Shown here one piece after another: positions 56,057 through 64,000 of a DNA stretch of 64,000 bases. The stretch comes from Blasia pusilla. Its lineage: Eukaryota > Marchantiophyta > Marchantiopsida > Blasiales. The stretch's first letter is position 1. Each line of letters begins with the position of its first letter. The notes under the pieces were generated by a model that was not told the DNA's origin, did not search any database, and was given only the letters and a program-made list of their open reading frames with translations. The stretch is taken from contig CM114274.1 in the NCBI GenBank assembly GCA_050084515.1, forward strand, positions 35,340,001-35,404,000, in the 5' to 3' direction. The position numbers and the translations under genes are program-made.

Positions 56057-56418
56057 TCCACTACTCGCGAAGGTGCTCTACTAGATCTCACCGATCACAC
56101 TAGAAAACGTGATAGCTATCGTGCGCATACCCATCGCTACACAACATACATTGCTATCACCGAACACACACACAAACGATGCCATGCTAACTCATGGCAT
56201 CCAAACAACGAGACGAGCATTACCAAAATATCTCCAATCTCCCCCCTAGTTGGTGGTTAGGTCCCTCTAACTCAAGATAGCCATCTATCCCTACCTACCA
56301 TGATATACATCTCTCGGACATTGAGAGCAAGAAGGCCAGGTGCTCTTGTCGCCCCATCGTTAGTCGGCTTCTTGTCATCCATGTCATAGATACAAGTCGG
56401 AATGTAGAACTTCATACG

Positions 56419-56561
56419 TTATGTACATCTAGGACACATCCATCGTCCCTGAGGAACCCTAGTGAGAGGTGGTGTCAAACATGCCATATGCCATCCTCTC
56501 GAACATCCATCACACACTAGCAAAGTGGCTGCACCGCGGGCAGAACCATACAACATACATC
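56419..56561 (-). pseudogene. C-terminal PHD finger, element 4 (best preserved copy)
   Basis: CMLYGSARGAATLLVCDGC, then SRGWHMACLTPPLTRVPQGR and WMCPRC before the stop. Only the second Cys of the first pair is changed (to Tyr, by one G-to-A type change). All other C4HC3 ligands and the Trp two residues before the last Cys pair are present. In PHD fingers this fold usually reads histone H3 tails. The ligand here is unknown. Confidence 0.82.
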
Positions 56562-56679
56562 GCAAGCGTGTAGGAATTACTGCTAAGCTCGGATCTACTG
56601 TATCGTCAATGTTTGGAAGGTGATACGACGCATAGTTACGCACATTGTCCTTCCAAACCATACCATCGTGTCCCTCCAA

Positions 56680-58065
56680 TAAGAGAACATCTCATGGCAA
56701 AACCTCACGCACTCTTAAGATGGTGCGCCCTGCAGTCACATCAATCGTCGTGAGTGCCGTCTGCTCCAAGTAGACATAGTCTCCCTGATGAAACCTCCGG
56801 ATAGTAGGTCGATAACCACCTTTCCGAATAGTCGCATACCTGAATGTATCCCGATGCTGCGCAATCGCCAAGTTCTTAAACGCCATGGGCATCACTTTTC
56901 GAAATAATTCAGCCATCTGAGAACATGCTCACATCCATACATCGGGGTCATCAAGGTTCAACACCTCACGAACATCTCGACCAATGGCCGCAGGTAAATA
57001 TGGCTCTCGGCCATATTACAGCAAGTACGGTGAGAAAGACGCTAAGGATGTCTGCCTGCTGAATCTGTATCCCATCGCCAACCACGGCAACTGGAGGTCC
57101 CAATCTCCTAGGTGACCCCTCTGCAAGCCATACTTTCGTAATCCTCTCTTCATCGTCTGCACAACCCGCTCTGCTAGTCCATCCGCCTCAGGATCATCTC
57201 GCGAAGTAGTGCGGTGGTCGATCAGTGCTTGATCACACAAGGCGTGAAACTCCCCAAAGAACTCTGTACATTGGTCTGTCAACACCTCATCTGGTGTGCC
57301 GTAATGACTCAACACACGATCTAGGAAGGCATACGCTACTCCCTCACTCGCTTTGTCAAGCAATGCAACGAACTCTATCTACTTGGAGAAGTGCTCAACC
57401 ATCACCAACACATAACGACTATAGCGCTCCGTCAAAGGTAAAGGTCCTGAAAAATCCAAACTCTATCTATAACCTAAACCCATGATTAGAAGTGGATGCA
57501 ACTGCGGAGTCGGAGCATTGAACGATGCCCGGACTCGATCACACACCATGCATCTGCCAACAAATTGTTGAACTTCAGTCTAGATGCCTCGTGACCAATA
57601 CTGAATCTGGAGCAAGCTGTACGTCCGTTTCACTCCAAAATGACCCAACTCCTTGTGGGCATGATGCACCAAACATGCTCTCTGCACAAGATGAGGCACT
57701 ACACGCACTCTACTGTCCTCCCACACTCGCAACAGATGTGTCCCCTCCCACCGGAACCATCTGGCTTGTTGTAGGATCCGATCCCGCTCTCTAGCACCCA
57801 GTGTGCTTGTGAAGCTGCCAGTACGTAGGTACTGAAAGACTACTCCATCGTCGTGAATATATGGGCCACCTGTCGTCTCCTCACCGGCCTCTGGATCTAA
57901 GGATTCTCCATGAGACCTCGCCATCGAAGTCTCATCAATTTGGCTCTCCATAGCCAAGAAGCCCAAATAGGCTGACGCGTGCCATCTTGGCACCAGCTCC
58001 TCATCACTCTCTCCATGCCATCGAGCTTTAGTCACATCTCTCTAACTCGGGCATGGGTTACGGAT
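56680..58065 (-). pseudogene. Integrase remnant, element 4
   Basis: ARWHGESDEELVPRWHASAY and HAHKELGHFGVKRTYSLLQI (zinc-binding region), then an open stretch 57363-57016 with LTDQCTEFFGEFHALCDQ and DGLAERVVQTMKRGLRKYGL (second Asp and Glu). AELFRKVMPMAFKNLAIAQH follows in 56916-56692. Several stops separate these pieces. Confidence 0.87.
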
Positions 58066-59110
58066 CGATATGATTTGATGATGGTTTAACATTTTCTGAA
58101 GTGGATAGAATTGGTTGCATTTCTTGAAAAAGAAAGGGGATGGGTAGTGTATGTATTCTTGGATTGAGTGTGAGTTAGTATGGTGCACTAGTAAGGTTAC
58201 ATGTGGACAAAGTCAGTGTCCGTGGACTTACCTCCATCCTATGGAAGGACTTGTCCATATGGACCCCACCTTCTCCTTCTTTCTCATTCCCCCCACTTGC
58301 CTCAGTGTTCCATACTCTCCCATTTCTTCCTCTCTATGCCTCCACTCCCTCCCCCCTTATTGTCCCACTTGCCTTTGCTCTGCCTTCCATCAGGGGCTAT
58401 AAGTGTGGATCCCATCTAGCCTCTTACAATTCATGTCCGTAGACATGTCCATACTTGTCTGTTCATGTCCATCCTAGGGATGGACTTGTCTATTTTTGTG
58501 CAATCATATGCACTAGGTTACTAGCGAAGGTGTTGACAAGCAAGGATACTAAGTTCGTGGGAGCTTCAAGCCTTGTCTAATTGGGTGTTGATTCACCACA
58601 ATATCACGTTGCAAGATCACTTGAGGCACATGGTGTAGAATATTTGGATTTGCAATTATCATGGTCAAAAATGGGCTATCAATTTAGCTGAAAAGTGTCC
58701 CCAACATCCAATTCACTATATTTTTTGCTCCATGGAGAAAAGCCAATTTTTTCCATGTCCACTTCTGGTGATGCTTGAGAGATATTGAACTTTGACGATA
58801 TAGATGTATGGGTATGACCATGTGCTCATCATGAACGGACAAACATGTTTTGAAAATTTAAGACTATGACCTTTGCAAACATCAAGATGCAGTGAGTTAT
58901 GTGACTATTAGCGGAGGAGGATGTCGATCGAAGATCTCAAGGTTTCATCAATTTGAACAAGAGTATATCTACTTGGAGTAGACCATTCCAATCACCTTCC
59001 ATGGTAACATTATTAAGATAGGTCGAACGATTACGAGGGTATATGCAATGTTACCATGAGGTGTGATGGTATGGTTTGAATTCGAAAGGTCATGAGTGTA
59101 AACGCAAGTA
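58066..59110 (+). pseudogene. Old integrase fragment (element 5) split by a MITE
   Basis: Before the MITE the plus strand reads HFLKWIELVAFLEKERGW, like HFSKWIELVALPDKASEG of the other copies. After it, an open piece similar to DTLRYATIRGGGYRPTIRRF is seen near 58890-59040 (DAVSYVTISGGG, SRFHQFEQEYIYLE). It is very degenerate and has no PHD finger. It belongs to the same wider family but is more diverged than elements 1, 3 and 4. Confidence 0.7.
58192..58508. mobile_element. hAT-like MITE, copy D
   Basis: Inserted in the integrase fragment with a perfect 8-bp duplication, TGCACTAG at 58184-58191 and 58509-58516. Inverted ends TAAGGTTACA and TGCAATCATA are degraded forms of the CAAGGTTGCAC termini. 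Subterminal GGACAAAGTC and GGACTTGTC are conserved. The interior differs from copy C and is C/T-rich. Confidence 0.85.
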
Positions 59111-60882
59111 TGGATCTAAAACTACCAAAAGTGTGTACATCAATGAAAAATCTAGTCTCAAAGGAACGTTAGTGATGAGATGTACACAAACTAGGAGAGC
59201 CCAAAGATGGAGGGATTAGAGATCTTTTTGTACATGATTGTTTGTACATATATTGTTTCCATGGTTAAGTGCGGTTTAGAACTTGTTTGTACAGCTTGTA
59301 TGGATGATGGTAATAGCAATGTGTGTCACATTTTTCAGGAGATGAGATTTTAGAGTAATCTTACGAATAATTAAAATAAACAATTTACTTATTTGCTTTT
59401 CTAACCTCCTCTTTTTGGGATGTTTACTTTCCTTATCCCCTCACGAGATTTAATTATATAGTAAAATGGATCTTAAAAATTACATATTTAACGAGCCGGT
59501 TAAAACTGAAAATTTCCAATTTATTTTGAAATTCATACCAAAATCCTGTTTAATTTGCATAACTTATTTGTACAGCGTATCTGAAAACCAGTTCAAAAGG
59601 AGGGATTACTGTTCCCGGAAATGTACGGGGTTCCACGGAAAGACTCTCCGAACCGTGGTTCTCATACAAATTTATCAATTTCCGGGATAGTCTTACGTCA
59701 TTGCACTGTACGGTGGAATTGGAGCTCACCTGCGTCCAGGAAGCCTCCTAAACTGATTTATCGGGAAGTTGAATTCTACAGGTATGGTTCCGATCAAGAG
59801 CAACCGCGTCAAGATCGCAGAATATATCTTATCCGGAACATTCATACGACAGACTCATATTCAGAAGGATAACTTCCAGCAAGCAAAAACGATCTAGCAG
59901 TCAAATTGCCACTTGCTGGCTGTTGCCCTAGCGGGCTCTCAGATCATTGGCATATAATATTCCTTTCAAAATGCATCCGCTTTTGAACTAGGGTTTGAAT
60001 TTCATCGAAACCCCTTCGTGTACGAAATCTCCGTGGGTTAGCAAGCCCATTGAATGCTGAGTTTTCTCCACCTTGCCTTGGTTCTCCCCGATGTGTGATT
60101 TGCTCAGTTATTCTTCGAGAGTTATGGTACGATTCAATGAATTGAAGAAAGACCGGGTCCATGCCCCCCACCTGTAGATTTCCCTCACTAATGCTAGCTA
60201 CCTGATTATCCCCGGACTAATTTCCTTCACTAACATTAGAGACGACGAGAATAAGTCGGAGCGCTAGAGATCTGGACTACTCGGTACGGTGATCACCATC
60301 GGGAATGGTCCCCCACAGTAATCGGTAACGTACGGCCGCCTTGGGTTATATCCACAATAATTCGCGATCACCTACTGCGACTTGGGTTACGAAACATGAA
60401 TGGCTCCTTCATACTTGCTCTATAATAATCCTGTACAGATTACACTCGACAAAAGCTTACCTGTCTCACTTAAGTAACTATTGAGAGCGCATGGCATGCA
60501 TAAACTGCAGTATACGTTAAATGCGTCATTGTGGATTGCTTCTAGGGCTGCGAGAGAGCAATTTAAGCCTGAGATGGAGTGTAGATTCTCTGCTTGGACG
60601 TCAAGAGCCGTGGAACAAGCGGTTGGCGATCAAATTTTAGCTCGAGAACCGCTAGAAATATGTCATCCCTCGTAGCCATGCAGTGAGTACATAATCATGT
60701 GCGGATTTATGACCATGACAGAACGCGAAAACGGGTGAACAGCCTCTTACTGTTGGATGTGGGAATGGTTGACGCGCCGTTCCAGCAACGACATCTCGAG
60801 TGGAGATACTCCAGTGTAACACATTTCGTAGACTTCCTTAGGTCAATCCAGAGAACCGACGAAAGGCAGAAGACGTGCCTTT
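59111..60882. other. Intergenic DNA, no gene recognised
   Basis: Open frames up to about 85 codons without recognisable domains. The part next to 60883 is likely the 3' UTR of the TBL gene. Confidence 0.45.
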
Positions 60883-63871
60883 CTATTGGACCTCCTGCTT
60901 AACAACCTCGAAGAGTAACTGATTCATAGTATCCACCGGTCCTGGCATGCACCAATGCAAACAATCTTGTGGGGGGGGGCGGCCTTTCGCGTCCCGTTGT
61001 GTTTTCTTATTGGGGTCAAGGCTTCTATACGGACCAGGATGGCCATCGTGTCTGTAGCGAAACACTGGGTACACATCTAGCAGCCTTAATCCCGAGCCGT
61101 TGATCGGCTGCGTCGTCGAATCGTAGGCGTTAAGCTGTTTACTCCGCATGCTCTCCCCGAAGGAGTTTACCGGCACTTGGTCTTTAGTATAAGGCGTTGT
61201 TTTGTCAGTGCAGGAACCACCCGTATCCCAATGACCGCCCTCGTAGTGATCTGGAGAATATGTTCGGAAGACAGTGAGCCCGTTATAGCCTGGGAATTCA
61301 CGGATCAGGCCTAGCACGTTTTTCATAGCCATACCATAGGCTTCAAGGGGTTTTACGTACTCCTTGAATTTGGGCAATGACCACCCTATCCCACCAATTA
61401 CCTTGCCGTCCACTATGTAAGCAGACTTTCTAGCCCACCAATGGCCTGAAGAGATCACCGTCACGTCGAACGTAGACATATATTTGGAGAAAACATCGAG
61501 ATCAGAGAGGTATAGCTTTACAGCGTCGTCTGGAACCCCAGGAAACGGTTCGCTTGATTGTCGTACAAGCCAACCAGACCATAAGCGGATGAGGCTGAAG
61601 TTGTGCGATGGGAAATACCATCGTTGCATATCCTTGTTACCTCTGTTCGTGGCTTCCCCACCCTGTCGATGAGCACAGCAACCAGAGTTAATTAGTGGTT
61701 ATGGGTACAATTCTCAAGAGAACATCACGCTCGAAGACATCATATCAGTAGCATCACATCAGTTCCAACTTCATGCCTCCTAGACACTCGGGGTTTGTTC
61801 AACCTGACTAGACGTGATAGCTGTGCTCAATCAATCTATGAAAAATGTTCCATCTTAAGCAACTCGAATGTCTCATCGCAATCTCTGAATTTATAACTCC
61901 CTTGAGGCTTTCTCCACATTGAGATGCCAATGACATTATAATTGGATTTTATTTAGTCGCCTCACAAATGTGGACGCCTTCCTAGGTCAAGTACTTTCAT
62001 TGGTCTAAAGAAGGGAAGGAACTGCAATCAGATGTGCTCCAAATATTGTTGGTTCAATAATATCTAGGTTGACAAACTACCTCAGTTGCTCACTACAATA
62101 CAACTAGAGAAGCGCATAATTCGATCTTCAGTTGAAATTTGCGAAACATATTATTAGCTTGTCGGGCTCTATTTTGAAAAACGCAACCTGACAAAGTATT
62201 ATACCCTCTACTTCATCCAACCGTGAAATTTACAACTCCTCAGACGAGTTTCAATAAAATTTATAGAACGTGTGGAGCAAAATTCAACGGAGATCTAATA
62301 AACAATCACCTAATTGAACTTGTGACGTAAAGAAAACTCGTCACCAACCACATTGCGTGAAGGAGCTTACCTGCAGCAAGATACATAAGAGAGATTCCAT
62401 CTGATTTCGAGCTACTGAATCCCCAACGAAGGCCAATTTTTTATTCTTCATGACGTCCAGAAATTTGAGAGGTTCCAATCGAGGAATTGCGCAGTCGTTT
62501 GGCTGCCACTTATAAAACTCGTAAGCTTTATCTGGTCTTCCATTCTTTTGGCAGTTTTGCGCTTGAGTTATGTACGGGCAAGAATCACTCGTATAAAGTG
62601 GTCCGGTCGCATCAGGTATCCATTGCCCATCGAAGATATTACACAGGCCTGTTAGTGAACGAAACAACCACCTTATTTAGTCCTTCTGTCGTCCAAAATA
62701 TAGCGGTGATCAGTGATTTTCCATCTTACACTAAACATTGTCTTTGACTTAGTCCATGAATATATTGCGGCGGAAATTTCTTTTCTCCAACTCATGCCTT
62801 TGGTAGTGAGAGAGTATCGGCATGATACAGCGGAAGTAGGAAAATCCGAGGAAATGAGTGCAATTTCCGCTATCATAATTATAGATTACCTCCTTGAGGA
62901 AGCTGTTTTGGTACGGGACTCTGAATAATCGTTAGATTAGCTCGGGATCGCACAGGAATTGTTAGAGTGATGCGATCAGGAGCTAATCTAGAGCCGGAGT
63001 GATTCAGAACAAGTGTTCCCTCATCAGCAGGCGGCGCAATCGCAGCTGGAACTGATATCGCCTCTCCATCGCTACGATTCGCTGGAAGTTCTAGCTGAAC
63101 GTCGAGGCCCTTCTCCGGCTTAGAATTGTACCTCGTCCTATTTTGAAGTTCGCCATGAATTTCTGACGATGGCATCCTCAATTTCAAATCCGACTTTTCC
63201 CCCTTGGAACATTCCGTCGGCTTTGCATTTTCCTCCATGTGATACTGTATTTTCTCCTTGCTTGGCTGATCATTCTCGATTCGCCTCCTTTCCTTCGACC
63301 GACCTTCCTGACGAAGAAAATTACCATCTGAGGCCCTCGTATGGAGTTCTCTGCTGGAATTTGACATGTGTGCAGTTCTTTCGGATTCGAGGGAATGAGA
63401 CTGAGAAACTGCCCTTATCGAAGGTTCTTGTTCAGACTTTTTCAACGCAGTATCTTCGCGTAAGTTGTCATGTGCTTTAGCTGACGAGTTTCCTGCGAAT
63501 GCGCTTTCTTTCAAGAGAAACTCAAACGAGCTCCGCTCTTTCCCGACTTCTTGAGACTCTGGTAGCGTTCCATTATGCTCCGAATCGTTCTTGTTATCGG
63601 AGGAGGTAGCAGGAACTCCAGCGACACTCGTGTAATTATTTTCATCGGTATCGATAATCTGGCGAGGCAATGGCACGTTGATTACGTCAAGAGATAAACT
63701 CAGATATGAAGTACAAAGGAGGCCAATCATAACGGCAAAAACAGTTCCGGTAAGGCAGAAGTTCCGGAGGCTGAAGGTCCAGCTTCGCAGCCCTTGACTC
63801 TTGTTTATAGTCGTCTGAATCGTGATGAAATATTTCATATTCTTAACGGTCTGAAAGTAGTTCGACGCCAT
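60883..63871 (-). CDS. TRICHOME BIREFRINGENCE-LIKE O-acetyltransferase, 3 exons, 679 aa
   Basis: Exons on the minus strand: 63871-62890, 62648-62371 and 61662-60883. Borders are GT-AG, phases 1 and 0, 679 residues. Exon 1 starts MASNYFQTVKNMKYF and has a single membrane helix around residues 35-60 (NFCLTGTVFAVMIGLLCTSY), a type II signal anchor for the Golgi. A long Ser/Glu/Lys-rich stem of about 260 residues follows, longer than in many family members. Exon 2 opens the PMR5 N-terminal domain (LCNIFDGQWIPD, SCPYITQAQNCQKNGRPD) and holds the catalytic GDS (FVGDSVARNQMESLLCILLQ). Exon 3 has RWYFPSHNF, HYEGGHWDTGGSC and the C-terminal D-x-x-H (DCLHWCMPGPVDTMN). The family O-acetylates cell-wall polysaccharides. 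The substrate cannot be told from sequence. An in-frame upstream ATG at 63979 exists, but an AG acceptor just before 63871 suggests a 5' UTR intron, so the later ATG is preferred. Confidence 0.93.
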
Positions 63872-64000
63872 TTTTCTGTGAAGGGAATCTGCAACACAAA
63901 TTGAAACAGGTACGTACACATGTCCATCAGCAAAACATACTTCACATTCTATCATGTCAATACCGGTTGTGCTCTCCATAATGTCAGCCCTTACACCGCA

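Larger units (their letters stand above)
56057..58065 (-). mobile_element. Element 4, main part: RNase H end, integrase, PHD finger, B1 and start of A2
   Basis: On the minus strand, from 58065 downward: end of the RNase H tether, integrase, PHD finger (56561-56419), 3' untranslated region with B1 (56237-56117), and the first bases of A2 (from 56114), cut by element 3 at 56060. The remainder is at 45654-46240. Everything 5' of the integrase (LTR, gag, protease, methyltransferase, RT) is missing. Confidence 0.85.

Noticed and set aside
1-64000. CRISPR arrays, rRNA or tRNA genes, bacterial operons
   Set aside because: No regularly spaced short repeats with unique spacers, and no rRNA or tRNA sequence that I can recognise. 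Introns and LTR elements show eukaryotic nuclear DNA.

Overview
The window looks like nuclear DNA of a streptophyte (land plant or charophyte alga). It has GT-AG introns, a TFIIH p44 gene whose residues closely follow plant versions, a trichome-birefringence-like acetyltransferase and a RING-PHD protein. These sit in about 45 kb of decayed transposons. I cannot name the species. Capture of C5 DNA methyltransferases by LTR retrotransposons has been reported in charophytes and dinoflagellates, which hints at a non-seed streptophyte but does not prove it.

Layout. 245-5283: decayed copy (element 1) of a Ty3/gypsy-type retrotransposon that carries a DNA methyltransferase. 5284-16000: AT-rich intergenic DNA with a hAT-like MITE, a Helitron Rep fragment, simple repeats and an unrelated gag remnant. 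17351-19502: four-exon gene of unknown function. 20150-23000: AT-rich repeats and short Helitron-like elements. 23774-32650: non-LTR (REL/R2-like) reverse-transcriptase element split by element 2, an internally deleted methyltransferase retrotransposon. 33769-37394: RING-PHD gene. 41339-43654: GTF2H2 (TFIIH p44). 45654-58065: element 4 (minus strand), split by the nearly full-length element 3 (46241-56056). 58066-59110: old integrase fragment interrupted by a hAT-like MITE. 60883-63871: TBL O-acetyltransferase gene on the minus strand.

The notable system is the retrotransposon family of elements 1-4. Read across copies, its order is gag, two CCHC knuckles, aspartic protease, C5 cytosine methyltransferase, reverse transcriptase, RNase H, DDE integrase and a C-terminal PHD finger. 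It would therefore encode both a DNA-methylation writer and a probable chromatin reader. Two divergent copies show a Tf1-like self-priming signature: the predicted 5' end of the transcript is perfectly complementary, over 13 nt, to the sequence at the 3' edge of the 5' LTR. The sequences differ between copies but the complementarity is kept. Two copies also show a second direct repeat (B) on both sides of the 3' LTR. This gives an A1-ORFs-B1-A2-B2 split-repeat layout, unusual for an element with a DDE integrase. All copies seen here carry stops and frameshifts.
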